64,000 nucleotides of DNA, from contig NZ_SWBM01000007.1 of the NCBI RefSeq assembly GCF_005116465.1, positions 1 through 64,000 of the forward strand, given 5' to 3'. Under the pieces are notes generated by a model. That model was given only the letters and a program-made list of their open reading frames with translations, made no database searches and was not told the DNA's origin. Shown here in pieces: positions 27,697 through 35,697 of the stretch; within the stretch, counting starts at the first letter, position 1; each line of letters starts with the position of its first letter. Source of the DNA: Robertmurraya kyonggiensis (GTDB lineage: Bacteria; Bacillota; Bacilli; Bacillales; Cytobacillaceae). The translations under genes were made by a program, and so were the position numbers.

Positions 27697-27778
27697 TGCC
27701 TCAGGACTAATTGTGAGATATTCTCGGAAGATTTTGTTAATATAATTGTGTATCTCACAAAAAAGGAGGCCGTTACAT

Positions 27779-28339
27779 ATGTATGATGTAGTTATTATTG
27801 GAGCTGGTCCAGCTGGAGCAAGTGCAGGTATTTTTACATCCAAGGCTGGGAAGAAAACGTTAATTTTAGATAACGACAAAAGCGTGACAAAGCGTGCATG
27901 GTTAGATAACCATTACGGCGCACCTGCTATTTCTGGTCCTGATCTAGTTGAGACAGGTAAAAATCAAGCGAAAAAGTTTGGTGCTGAAATCGTTCAAGCA
28001 GACGCAACTGCGATTATCAAAACTGAAGATCACTTAGTGGTTGTGACTGAAAGTGGCGAATACGAAGCAAAGCATGTCATCCTTGCGACAGGAATGGGTG
28101 TTGACCTTGGAGAAAAATCCGGAGTGAACACAAAGCCTGGTACGGAACCTCGTATTAAAACAATCTTTGACGTTGACCAAGCTGGAAAAACAAATGTAGA
28201 AGGCATTTGGGCTGCAGGTACTTGCGCAGGCGTGAGCATGCATACCATTATCACTGCTGGAGATGGCGCTAAGGTTGCGATTAACATCGTGAGTGAATTA
28301 AACGGCGAGCGTTATGTTGACCACGATATAATAAAATAA
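27779..28339 (+). CDS. short FAD-binding thioredoxin-reductase-like oxidoreductase
   Basis: 186 residues. The N-terminus MYDVVIIGAGPAGASAGIFTSKAGKKTLILD is a typical FAD dinucleotide-binding motif (GxGxxGxxA), and the C-terminal GIWAAGTCAGVSMHTIITAGDGAKVAI corresponds to the FAD-binding end of thioredoxin reductase. The central NADPH-binding domain with its CxxC, about 120 residues in normal family members, is absent; the FAD halves are joined directly. Frame and ends are intact, so it is not simply a broken gene. It must receive electrons another way. AAAGGAGG 8 nt before ATG 27779. Confidence 0.8.
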   Translation: MYDVVIIGAGPAGASAGIFTSKAGKKTLILDNDKSVTKRAWLDNHYGAPAISGPDLVETGKNQAKKFGAEIVQADATAIIKTEDHLVVVTESGEYEAKHVILATGMGVDLGEKSGVNTKPGTEPRIKTIFDVDQAGKTNVEGIWAAGTCAGVSMHTIITAGDGAKVAINIVSELNGERYVDHDIIK

Positions 28340-28348
28340 TTCAATTCA

Positions 28349-28380
28349 AAAAGGAGAGGCTCAAGGCAACCTCTCCTTTT
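28349..28380. terminator. bidirectional terminator
   Basis: Perfect 11-bp stem AAAAGGAGAGG / CCTCTCCTTTT with a 10-nt loop between the convergent flavoprotein and heme monooxygenase genes. Confidence 0.9.
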
Positions 28381-28404
28381 GTTATTTAAAGTTTACTAGA
28401 TTGA

Positions 28405-28725
28405 TTATTTCACGGCTGTTTTTACTGTCTTCACTTCATATTTGCTTCCTTCTACATTGACAATGTAATCAGGCTTTGGTTGCCCAAGTTTAGCTTTATG
28501 GCCTGCAATATGCTCCGGACTCTTCTCCCAATTTTTCCAATCCTCTTCCGATTCCCAGCGAATAAGTACAACCACTTCTTCATCGCCTTTACGCACTTGC
28601 TTAACCATCACTGTTAAATCAACAAATCCAGGCTGCTTCTCAATAATCCCTTCACCACTAAACCGCGCCACTACCTTCTCAGAACTTCCCTCTGTAACAA
28701 CCGTCTTTCTCATTTGAACGAACAT
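28405..28725 (-). CDS. hmoA: heme-degrading monooxygenase HmoA-like
   Basis: 106-residue antibiotic-biosynthesis-monooxygenase (ABM) fold protein of the IsdG-related HmoA type, opening heme to release iron. Characteristic core: RFSGEGIIEKQPGFVDLTVM, then VVLIRWESEEDWKNWEKSPEHIAGHK, with the heme-ligand histidine candidate in SPEHIAGH. B. subtilis HmoA (YetG) is 108 residues. A Fur box (28776-28796) lies about 50 bp upstream, so iron control is expected. Confidence 0.88.
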   Translation of the reverse strand: MFVQMRKTVVTEGSSEKVVARFSGEGIIEKQPGFVDLTVMVKQVRKGDEEVVVLIRWESEEDWKNWEKSPEHIAGHKAKLGQPKPDYIVNVEGSKYEVKTVKTAVK

Positions 28726-28775
28726 ATTTCCACTCCTATCCCGTATAAGAAGTTTTCTTCAGCTAAACTCATTAT

Positions 28776-28796
28776 AAATGATAATCATTTTCAATT
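28776..28796 (-). promoter_or_regulatory. Fur box upstream of hmoA
   Basis: AAATGATAATCATTTTCAATT matches the 7-1-7 Fur consensus (TGATAATNATTATCA) at most positions and sits in the hmoA promoter area. Confidence 0.8.
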
Positions 28797-28852
28797 ACAA
28801 ATTTTAATCTCGTATTCCTCTGATCTAGTCGCTGAATTTAGGTCCGATAATC

Positions 28853-29712
28853 TATCTCACAAAAATAATCCAAAAATATAACTTTCAGGTTGAGAGTGCC
28901 AGCCCTTACGTGACGTGGCATTTTTGAACAATCGTTTGATTGGGAGATACTCTTTTGCTTTTTTAAAATAACAAGGTTTCCACAACACAGACTAAATTGT
29001 GATCACAGCTTCTGATTAACAAATTCGGAACCCCCACTAATCTTGTCTCCCCCATTTACGAGGAAAACTCGTGTTTGAACCTATTTCCCTATGTAAAACG
29101 ACCTAAAGTCTATTTTGCAAAAACAACTCGAAAAATTAACTTTGGACTTGAACACACCAGCCCATATGCGGCGTGGCATTTTTGATCAATCGTTTGATTG
29201 ACAGGTTTCTTTTTACTTTCTTACGATAATGTGATGTCTGTAATGATATTTCCCATTCAAATCAGGCATTTTTCCTATCTCACAAAAACAACTCTAAAAA
29301 TTAACTTTCGACTTGAACTCACCAGCCCATATACGGCGTGGCGTTTTTGATCAATCGTTTGATTGACAGGTCCATTTTTGCTTTTTCACGATAAGGAGAC
29401 AGCAAAAATCGCTATTTTTGCTCAATTTTACGCCTGTTCCTATCTCACAAAAACAACTTAATAAATTAACTTTCAACTCGTACGCACGAGCTCATATGCG
29501 GCGTGGTGTTTTTGATCAATCGTTTGATTGACAGATCCCTTTTTGCTTTCTCACGATACTATGAGGGTTGAAACAATCTTTTCGACCTAGTCCTTATCTC
29601 ACAAAAATAATCCAAAAAATTAACTTTCAACTTGAACTCACCAGCCTATATATGACGTGGCGTTTTTGATCAATCGTTTGATTGAGGGTAAGATTTTTGC
29701 TTTCCTAAAATA
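28853..29712. repeat. five copies of a ~118-bp intergenic repeat
   Basis: Copies begin at 28853, 29111, 29276, 29441 and 29595, i.e. spacings 258, 165, 165 and 154 bp, with unrelated spacers. Each starts TATCTCACAAAAACAAC, continues with TTAACTTTCGACTTGAA, CCAGCCCATATGCGGCGTGG and TTTTGATCAATCGTTTGATTG, and ends near CACGATA. Two hairpins recur: CCAGCC / GGCGTGG around CATATGC, and CAATC-GTTT-GATTG. Where copies 1 and 5 change GGC to GAC, the pairing survives as G-U only in a minus-strand transcript. No ORF. Repeat length and divergence argue against CRISPR. Confidence 0.88.
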
Positions 29713-29755
29713 AAGTGGTTCCGAATAAGGATTCTGAATGCGTTCCGAACGAAAA

Positions 29756-29783
29756 AGAGTGCCCCTAAGGACACCCTCTCCAA
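29756..29783 (-). terminator. ars operon terminator
   Basis: Minus-strand hairpin AGAGGGTG..CACTCT followed by TTTTTC, right after arsC. Confidence 0.85.
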
Positions 29784-29787
29784 AATC

Positions 29788-30207
29788 TTATTCTCCTTTT
29801 TCCGAAAATCGCTTAATTCGCTCACCAATTTCATCTCTTACTCGGGTAAAGAACGCCCATTTCTCTTCATCCGTTCCTTCTGCCTTTGCTGGATCGTCAA
29901 ATCCCCAATGCACGCGTTTTATATGTGGTGGAGTTACAGGACAATGATCAGCTGCATGTCCACATAATGTAACAACCAAGTCAGCGTTGTTTAAAATCTC
30001 CGGATCAATCACATCAGAAGTTTGGTTAGATATATCTATTCCAGCTTCCTTCATCGCTTTTACAGCATTGGGATTTAATCCATGAGCCTCTAGACCCGCA
30101 CTTTTCACGTCCCATTCTTCACTTAAATATTCTTTCCCCCACCCTTCAGCCATTTGGCTGCGGCAAGAATTCCCTGTGCATAAGAAATAGATTGTTTTTT
30201 TATCCAT
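29788..30207 (-). CDS. arsC: arsenate reductase ArsC (thioredoxin-coupled)
   Basis: Reduces arsenate to arsenite, 139 residues, low-molecular-weight tyrosine phosphatase fold. P-loop nucleophile motif [14 protein letters not shown] (Cys10 region), and the two redox cysteines around residues 82 and 89 in [16 protein letters not shown]. All three cysteines are present, so it is the thioredoxin-dependent class. Last gene of arsR-arsB-arsC. Confidence 0.95.
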   Translation of the reverse strand: MDKKTIYFLCTGNSCRSQMAEGWGKEYLSEEWDVKSAGLEAHGLNPNAVKAMKEAGIDISNQTSDVIDPEILNNADLVVTLCGHAADHCPVTPPHIKRVHWGFDDPAKAEGTDEEKWAFFTRVRDEIGERIKRFSEKGE

Positions 30208-30225
30208 GATGTAAACTCGCTCCTT

Positions 30226-31539
30226 TTAAATAATGACTAACCATAAATATAAGCCTAAAAGTGTAATAAATAGCGTTGGGATTGTTAAGATAATACCTGT
30301 CTTAAAATAGGTACCCCATGATATCTTTACCCCCTTTAGGGATAATACATGCAACCATAGCAACGTCGCTAGTGAACCAATCGGTGTAATTTTTGGCCCT
30401 AAATCAGAACCAATTACATTGGCATAAATAAGTGCTTCACGAATAGCACCTGACGTATTGGTCTCTGCGATTGCCAACGCATCCACCATTACCGTTGGCA
30501 TATTGTTCATGACGGATGAAAGAATCGCTGCAATAAAGCCCATTGCCATTGTAGCTACAAAAAGTCCCTGATCAGCTGCCTGTTGAATCAAATCAGCCAG
30601 AAGGCTCGTTAATCCCACATTTCGTAGACCGTACACAACCACATACATCCCTATCGAAAAGAAAACAATACTCCAAGGGGCACCTTTTATCACCATTTTC
30701 GTGTGAACTGCAGGACTACTCTTCGCCATCATTAAAAAGAAAATGGCAATGATACCAGCAATAAATGAAACTGGAATCCCTACGAATTCACTAATGAAAT
30801 AGCCAATCAATAAGATCGCCAAGACGAACCAAGATAAACGGAACATTCTTAAATCCTTAATCGCTTCTTCAGGTTTTTTCAAATTGTCGAGATCATACTT
30901 TTTGGGAATGCTTTTTCGAAAATATAAAAATAAGACAAGTATACTTGCTCCTAAGGAGAAAAAGTTTGGAATAACCATGCGTGATGCATATTCAGCAAAC
31001 CCCACTCCAAAAAAGTCAGCCGATACAATATTAACAAGATTACTTACGACAAGAGGCAAGGACGTTGTATCGGCAATAAAACCACTCGCCATGATGAATG
31101 GAAAGACCATTTTTTCGTTGAACTGTAAATTACGTACCATCGCTAATACAATCGGTGTTAAAATAAGCGCCGCTCCATCATTGGCAAAGAGCGCAGCCAC
31201 TCCAGCACCAAGCAAGGTAACGAAAATAAACATTTTCACCCCGTTGCCACCTGCCGCACGAGCCATATGTAACGCGGACCATTCAAAAAATCCGATTTCA
31301 TCTAAGATAAGAGAAATAATAATAATGGCAATAAACGCTAACGTTGCATTCCATACGATACCTGTTACATCAATAACATCTTCAAAGGAAACAACTGAAA
31401 ATAATAATGCTAAAATAGCTCCCCCACATGCCGTCCAGCCAATTCCTAAGCCTTTCGGCTGCCAAATAACAAGGGTCAGTGTTACAAGAAAAATGATAAT
31501 AGCCATCACGATTGCTAAAGACAAAACATATACCTCCAT
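30226..31539 (-). CDS. arsB: arsenite efflux permease ArsB
   Basis: 437-residue integral membrane protein of the ArsB/NhaD superfamily with 11-12 transmembrane segments; landmarks [24 protein letters not shown] and [16 protein letters not shown]. No ArsA ATPase is encoded, so it would work as a secondary arsenite/antimonite exporter. It follows arsR by 6 bp and precedes arsC by 18 bp. Confidence 0.93.
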   Translation of the reverse strand: MEVYVLSLAIVMAIIIFLVTLTLVIWQPKGLGIGWTACGGAILALLFSVVSFEDVIDVTGIVWNATLAFIAIIIISLILDEIGFFEWSALHMARAAGGNGVKMFIFVTLLGAGVAALFANDGAALILTPIVLAMVRNLQFNEKMVFPFIMASGFIADTTSLPLVVSNLVNIVSADFFGVGFAEYASRMVIPNFFSLGASILVLFLYFRKSIPKKYDLDNLKKPEEAIKDLRMFRLSWFVLAILLIGYFISEFVGIPVSFIAGIIAIFFLMMAKSSPAVHTKMVIKGAPWSIVFFSIGMYVVVYGLRNVGLTSLLADLIQQAADQGLFVATMAMGFIAAILSSVMNNMPTVMVDALAIAETNTSGAIREALIYANVIGSDLGPKITPIGSLATLLWLHVLSLKGVKISWGTYFKTGIILTIPTLFITLLGLYLWLVII

Positions 31540-31545
31540 ACATTG

Positions 31546-31872
31546 TTAATCACAAGAAATTCTTTTTCCTAGTTTCTCTGCCTGACTTGGCAGTTCTTTC
31601 AAAAGAAGGTGAACATAATCTGCGTACTCGTACTGTTGATTAAATGAATAGAACATCCATTGCCCTCTACGATTTTCTTTCACAAGGCCAGCATCTCTTA
31701 ATTTACGTAAATGCTGACTGATGGCCGGTTGGCTTGCCTCAAACATTTCAACAAATTCGCATACACAACAGCAATCCTGCTCAATTAATATCCGTAGCAT
31801 GGTTAATCGCGTCTTATCACCTAACAACTTCAATAAGCCCGCTGCCTGTTCTATCTCTATACTTTGACCCAT
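31546..31872 (-). CDS. arsR: arsenical resistance repressor ArsR
   Basis: Winged-helix ArsR/SmtB repressor of 108 residues. The metalloid-binding cysteine cluster in helix alpha3 is DCCCVCEF (CxC with extra Cys), and ASQPAISQHLRKLRDAGLV is the DNA-recognition helix. Start ATG 31872 has GGAGGTGA 5 nt upstream; the ATG at 31887 overlaps this site. Controls the arsRBC operon. Confidence 0.93.
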   Translation of the reverse strand: MGQSIEIEQAAGLLKLLGDKTRLTMLRILIEQDCCCVCEFVEMFEASQPAISQHLRKLRDAGLVKENRRGQWMFYSFNQQYEYADYVHLLLKELPSQAEKLGKRISCD

Positions 31873-31885
31873 CCGAATCACCTCC

Positions 31886-31915
31886 ATGTATCAATATATA
31901 ACAATATGCTTATAT
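31886..31915 (-). promoter_or_regulatory. likely ars operator/promoter
   Basis: AT-rich stretch with CAATATATAACAATATG and TATATA just upstream of arsR; ArsR sites are AT-rich imperfect dyads in this place. No exact consensus match, so low confidence. Confidence 0.4.
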
Positions 31916-31924
31916 ACGCAATCC

Positions 31925-31953
31925 TTTACTTTTTTCCATGGAGATTCTATAAT
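31925..31953 (+). promoter_or_regulatory. promoter of the rlmA leader
   Basis: TTTACT (31925-31930), exactly 17-nt spacer, TATAAT (31948-31953), about 25 bp before the leader-peptide start region. Divergent from arsR. Confidence 0.7.
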
Positions 31954-31985
31954 AATCATGAAATTTAAAGGAGGAATATTAAAAA

Positions 31986-32030
31986 ATGACACATTACATG
32001 AGACTTCGATTCCCAGCTTTGAACCAGTAA
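31986..32030 (+). CDS. ErmD-like macrolide-sensing leader peptide
   Basis: A 14-codon ORF, ATG to TAA, behind AAAGGAGG (31967-31974), encoding MTHYMRLRFPALNQ. From memory the ErmD/ErmK leader of Bacillus is MTHSMRLRFPTLNQ, so only residues 4 and 11 differ. The MRLR segment is the (+)x(+) motif at which macrolide-bound ribosomes stall. Codons 11-13 (CTTTGAAC at 32017-32024) are complementary to GTTCAAAG (32039-32046), as needed for a stall-responsive switch. It lies 260 nt before rlmA, with terminators in between. Confidence 0.88.
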   Translation: MTHYMRLRFPALNQ

Positions 32031-32060
32031 TTTCATACGTTCAAAGGCTCTGTTTGTGAA

Positions 32061-32093
32061 GACAGAGTAAATGGGATCAGTCTGTCCTTTTTT
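32061..32093 (+). terminator. rlmA leader terminator 1 (weak)
   Basis: GACAGA (32061-32066) pairs with TCTGTC (32081-32086), followed by CTTTTTT. The 5' arm overlaps ACAGAG (32062-32067), which can pair instead with CTCTGT (32048-32053), giving mutually exclusive structures. Confidence 0.55.
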
Positions 32094-32122
32094 AATAGTC
32101 AATTGCTCATATGACATTTGTG

Positions 32123-32154
32123 GAAAGGCGGCTCGATCTGCCTTTCTTTATTTA
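32123..32154 (+). terminator. rlmA leader terminator 2
   Basis: GAAAGGCGG / CTGCCTTTC (nine pairs with one G-U, 6-nt loop) followed by TTTATTTAT. Its 3' arm also participates in the alternative pairing GATCTGCCT (32135-32143) with AGGCAGATC (32248-32256). Confidence 0.75.
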
Positions 32155-32241
32155 TGCATTCTTTTACCTTCTACAAAAACGAAGGTTTATTTGGCGTAGT
32201 GTCTTTCCTAAATAAAGTAGGGCTCCTTCCCTTTACTCTGA

Positions 32242-32271
32242 AATCACAGGCAGATCCCTGTGATTTTTTTA
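32242..32271 (+). terminator. rlmA leader terminator 3
   Basis: Perfect 9-bp stem AATCACAGG / CCTGTGATT with loop CAGATC and a run of seven T, ending only 20 nt before the rlmA start codon. Its loop and 5' arm (AGGCAGATC) are perfectly complementary to 32135-32143 in terminator 2, offering an antiterminator. Confidence 0.85.
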
Positions 32272-32291
32272 TTGCGAAAGGAAGAGACCTC

Positions 32292-33152
32292 ATGAACAAA
32301 AAGGAACAAAGAGTAAATCAATTTCAAAAGTACGTGGAGGCTTTCAGATGCCCCTTATGTAAAAATACAATGGCGATCGTAGGTCAACAAAGTCTTGTCT
32401 GTTCAAAAAATCATACCTTCGATTTTTCAAAAAATGGCTATGTGAACTTATTAAGCAATGGCTCTAACAGTCACTATAATAAAACATTATTTGAATCAAG
32501 GCATCAGATTATTTCTGATAGTCAGTTATATCAACCCTTGCATGATATCCTTGCGAAGATCATCAGGGAGAATATGAACAGCTCTATCCATCAGTATTTG
32601 GTTTTAGATGCAGGCTGCGGGGAAGGCTCGCACTTACTGAAAATAATGGAGAAACAAGTATTTATCGGTGTCGGTCTTGATATTTCAAAGGAAGGCATTC
32701 AAATGGCAGCAAAACGATATAGGCACCCCCTGTGGATTGTTGGCGACTTAGCAAATCTACCCATTGAGGATAGCAAGTTTCATACCATTCTCAACGTCTT
32801 ATCACCATCCAATTACAAGGAGTTCAAGCGAATTTTGTTCCCAGGTGGCCTCCTTATTAAAGTGGTACCTCGTTCAAATTATTTACGTGAGCTACGAGAG
32901 TTACTTTTTGAACGTACAGAAAAAGAAAGATATAAAAATGATGCAACGGTGACATTGTTTGCAAAGCATTTTCAACTCCTAGATATTCAGCGTTTGAGCT
33001 ATACAACAAAGCTGACAGCTTATGAAATGAGAAATTTGATTCAAATGACTCCACTTGCTTGGTCAGCTAAGGAATCTAGAATAAATACATTTCTAAACCA
33101 GGAGTCTACCGAAATTACCATAGATTTTGATATTTTAATCGGAAAAAATTGA
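32292..33152 (+). CDS. rlmA: 23S rRNA (guanine-N1)-methyltransferase, RlmA family
   Basis: 286-residue methyltransferase that should methylate N1 of a guanine in 23S rRNA helix 35 (G745 in RlmAI, G748 in RlmAII/TlrB; the latter can give tylosin-type macrolide resistance). The N-terminal zinc knuckle is CPLCKNTMAIVGQQSLVC with a following KNHTFD, then KNGYVNLL; the SAM-binding motif is VLDAGCGEGSHLL. Start ATG 32292 follows GGAAGAGA; the longer frame from 32118 runs through two terminators and is not real. The antibiotic-leader control upstream supports a resistance role. B. subtilis counterpart: YxjB. Confidence 0.88.
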   Translation: MNKKEQRVNQFQKYVEAFRCPLCKNTMAIVGQQSLVCSKNHTFDFSKNGYVNLLSNGSNSHYNKTLFESRHQIISDSQLYQPLHDILAKIIRENMNSSIHQYLVLDAGCGEGSHLLKIMEKQVFIGVGLDISKEGIQMAAKRYRHPLWIVGDLANLPIEDSKFHTILNVLSPSNYKEFKRILFPGGLLIKVVPRSNYLRELRELLFERTEKERYKNDATVTLFAKHFQLLDIQRLSYTTKLTAYEMRNLIQMTPLAWSAKESRINTFLNQESTEITIDFDILIGKN

Positions 33153-33158
33153 TCAGTT

Positions 33159-33189
33159 AAGAGCAGAGAATAATGTCTCTGCTCTTTTT
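33159..33189 (+). terminator. rlmA terminator
   Basis: Stem AAGAGCAGAGA / TCTCTGCTCTT (11 bp, 6-nt loop) followed by TTT, just after rlmA. Confidence 0.9.
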
Positions 33190-33271
33190 GATTGTCTAGC
33201 ATATTTCACACGGACGAGCATATGCATTTTCTTAGGACTAGCAATGATAAAGAATAGCGAGGTAAACCAAC

Positions 33272-34291
33272 ATGACTGGATTAATCTTTATTTTACTCTT
33301 AGTTTTATTTCTACCTTTTTCCGTAAAAATCGTCGAACGACATCTTGAAGTATTTCTTTTTATCATGGGGATTTGCGCTGCCTATGTAGGAGGGATGCTG
33401 GATTACAACTTAATCATGAAGGCTCTCAAGGATCCGATCAAAATCACGTTGGCTGTCTTAGTTGCAGGTGTTCTCTTTAAATGGTTAAAGGTTCCACTGG
33501 AAAAATTGATCCGACGGATAAGTGAAGCTGTGCCTTATCCAGTATTTTTCGCACTCGTAGTCATCATCCTTGGTCTACTCTCAAGCATCATCACAGCCAT
33601 TATCGCTGCACTCGTTCTCGTCATTATTGTTTCCGTTCTGCGACTAGAAAGGGCCTCAGAAGTCAAGCTCGTCATTCTTGCTTGTTTTTCAATCGGCTTA
33701 GGGGCAGCTTTGACTCCCATCGGTGAGCCACTGTCGACCATTATCACAAGCAAACTAAACGAGGATACCTTTTTTCTTTTTAATCTAATCGGGCGTGAAG
33801 TCACTCTTGGCATTTTAATGATGGGAATTGTCGCAGCGCTATTTGTCCAACCTCGCTTTAAAAGAACAAAATTATCATTGGTAAACGAAAGAGAGCCTTA
33901 TTCAGAAATCATCCTTCGCACTGGAAAAATCTATTTATTTGTCATGGGACTTACACTATTAGGCGCAGGATTTGAACCGCTTATCAATGCTTATATTCTT
34001 GGATTAGACGCAAATCTTCTCTATTGGATCAATATGATTTCTGCTGTATTAGATAACGCGACATTAGCCGCTGCAGAAATCAGCCCATCCATGACGAACG
34101 AAACAATTAAAGCCATTTTACTGGGGCTCATCATTAGTGGTGGTATGCTTGTTCCAGGGAACATCCCAAATATTATTTCTTCTGGGAAGCTGAACATCAC
34201 AAGCTCTGAATGGGCAAAGTTCGGTGTACCTTTCGGACTGATTACCATGATCATTTATTTTTTTGCCATGTACGGAGACAAGTTCTTTTAA
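33272..34291 (+). CDS. DUF1646 family membrane protein, putative cation transporter
   Basis: 339-residue protein with about ten transmembrane segments, related to the ion-transporter superfamily (ArsB/NhaD-like). Landmarks: ACFSIGLGAALTPIGEPLSTII, SAVLDNATLAAAEISPSM and GGMLVPGNIPNIISSGKL; the paired TPIGEPL and VPGNIPN hairpins are typical of the two-fold repeat. The substrate is not known. GAGGT precedes the ATG by 8 nt. Its proximity to rlmA and arsRBC gives no clear hint. Confidence 0.8.
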   Translation: MTGLIFILLLVLFLPFSVKIVERHLEVFLFIMGICAAYVGGMLDYNLIMKALKDPIKITLAVLVAGVLFKWLKVPLEKLIRRISEAVPYPVFFALVVIILGLLSSIITAIIAALVLVIIVSVLRLERASEVKLVILACFSIGLGAALTPIGEPLSTIITSKLNEDTFFLFNLIGREVTLGILMMGIVAALFVQPRFKRTKLSLVNEREPYSEIILRTGKIYLFVMGLTLLGAGFEPLINAYILGLDANLLYWINMISAVLDNATLAAAEISPSMTNETIKAILLGLIISGGMLVPGNIPNIISSGKLNITSSEWAKFGVPFGLITMIIYFFAMYGDKFF

Positions 34292-34292
34292 G

Positions 34293-34784
34293 TCAAGTGC
34301 CAGGTATCTTTCCTGAGATAGACTTGTTCTCCATTCGGATCACCCATTTAAAATATCCAAGTAGGCTTAAAAATAAAAACGGGTCGATCATAGCCGAATG
34401 ATACAGCTTCCACCAGCCGGTATGAAAATATCCCCATGGTGCTGGTAGAAGTGAGATGGCTTCATAGATCAAAATAGCGATTGTCCAAACGAGAATATAG
34501 AAAATTTGCTTTACTTTCTCTTTCTGAAAAGGGAAAAAGCTTAGAAACAAGATGTTTACTGGTGGTAGCAAAAAAATATGCGCCACCATTCCCTTCCAAT
34601 CAATATCCTTTGAGAAGTACCAATAACCATGAAACTTAAATTCAATGACGATATCAAAAAGAGCTTGAAAGGCGATTGTAAACATCCAAATATGTAGCGT
34701 TTGATTCGGTGTTAATTGATTTTTCCGTAAAGCAACTACATTAAAGATGATTAATGCAAAGAGTAGTCCGATCAAGATATACAA
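34293..34784 (-). CDS. CBO0543 family membrane protein
   Basis: 163 residues, four or five transmembrane segments, with the family pattern YILIGLLFALIIFNVVALRKN at the start, HIWMFTIAFQALFDIVIEFKFHGYWYF and SLLPAPWGYFHTGWWKLYHSA (landmarks FDIVIEFKFHGYWYF, WGYFHTGWW). Function unknown; the family is common in Bacillaceae. Its stop codon is 2 bp from that of the convergent DUF1646 gene. Confidence 0.75.
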   Translation of the reverse strand: MYILIGLLFALIIFNVVALRKNQLTPNQTLHIWMFTIAFQALFDIVIEFKFHGYWYFSKDIDWKGMVAHIFLLPPVNILFLSFFPFQKEKVKQIFYILVWTIAILIYEAISLLPAPWGYFHTGWWKLYHSAMIDPFLFLSLLGYFKWVIRMENKSISGKIPGT

Positions 34785-34828
34785 CCTCGACTTTTTTGTT
34801 TTTAGATTACCCTTACGTCAACAAAATA

Positions 34829-35635
34829 TTAGTTAGAACGAAAAAGCGGAAGTGTACAGCAACGAAAGGATCCGCCAAATTTCAAAATCTCGGTCAAATC
34901 GACTTCAATGACCTCATAACCACGGCTACCCAACTCAAGATTCAGCGATTTGTTGTTCGGAATACTAATCACTCTTTTATCACCAATGGATAATACATTC
35001 GTTGCCAAACAAGCTTGCTCTTCCTTCGTGACTTCAATAAAATCGTATCTTTTTTTCAAGGCTTGAACCCTTTCACCGTGAATTTCCTCTGAATAAATGA
35101 TCGCTTCTGTCGGAGAAAGAATATTAAATACACAGTCGAGATGAAGAAAGTGATCGGTAAAGGGAACCTCCATAACGTCCATGTGAGGAAGCAATTTTTG
35201 AATGGCTTGTGCTGCCTCTCGATTCGTACGATTACTTAACCCTACATAGACCGTGTCTCCATCAATTAGGACATCCCCGCCTTCCACAGTTCCTTCCATA
35301 ACTGGAAAAAACGGAATCCCTTCTTTTTGAAGCCAAGATTTAAATTCGTCCTCTTCTCCTTGTCTTCGGTAATTCGACACTTTCGATACAAGTACTTCCC
35401 TTCCAAGTACAAAACCAATATCACGCGTAAACACTTGCTCCGGAAATTGAGGAACAGCAGAAATCTCAAGAACCTCTACTCCATAATCTTTTAGAGTCGA
35501 TACCAAATGGTGATGCTGTTTGATCGCTGTATCAATACTTACTTGAAGGGATTCCTCCTTCATCAAATGACAAGGCTCACAAACAAGGACTGTTTTTAAC
35601 GGATCATATTCATTAAAGCATTGGACTGATCGCAA
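34829..35635 (-). CDS. dimethylarginine dimethylaminohydrolase-like (amidinohydrolase) protein
   Basis: 268-residue pentein-fold enzyme of the DDAH / arginine deiminase group, related to YkgA of B. subtilis. Visible catalytic landmarks: FTRDIGFV, EGGDVLIDG, TDHFLHLDCVFNIL (His) and the nucleophilic Cys in GGSFRCCTLPLFR. The natural substrate is uncertain. The start codon is TTG 35635; its ribosome binding site AAAGGAG is the 3' arm of a long hairpin (35642-35691), so translation or transcription may be gated there. Confidence 0.85.
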   Translation of the reverse strand: MRSVQCFNEYDPLKTVLVCEPCHLMKEESLQVSIDTAIKQHHHLVSTLKDYGVEVLEISAVPQFPEQVFTRDIGFVLGREVLVSKVSNYRRQGEEDEFKSWLQKEGIPFFPVMEGTVEGGDVLIDGDTVYVGLSNRTNREAAQAIQKLLPHMDVMEVPFTDHFLHLDCVFNILSPTEAIIYSEEIHGERVQALKKRYDFIEVTKEEQACLATNVLSIGDKRVISIPNNKSLNLELGSRGYEVIEVDLTEILKFGGSFRCCTLPLFRSN

Positions 35636-35641
35636 AAGAAA

Positions 35642-35691
35642 AACTCCTTTTTCTGTTAGTGATACTAATTTAACCTAACAAAAAAGGAGTT
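35642..35691 (-). promoter_or_regulatory. hairpin that contains a terminator and the next gene's ribosome binding site
   Basis: Minus-strand arms AACTCCTTTTTTGTTAG and CTAACAGAAAAAGGAGTT pair over 17 bp with one extra base, followed by TTTTCTTTTG. It fits an intrinsic terminator for mscS, but its 3' arm is also the AAAGGAG site of the amidinohydrolase gene. Confidence 0.75.
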
Positions 35692-35697
35692 ATGAGT

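Noticed and set aside
28853-29712. CRISPR-like repeat-spacer structure
   Set aside because: Repeats are ~118 bp, diverged, and unevenly spaced (258, 165, 165, 154), with no cas genes.
32118-32291. N-terminal extension of the RlmA protein
   Set aside because: The extra frame runs through two terminators and has no ribosome binding site; the family start is at 32292.
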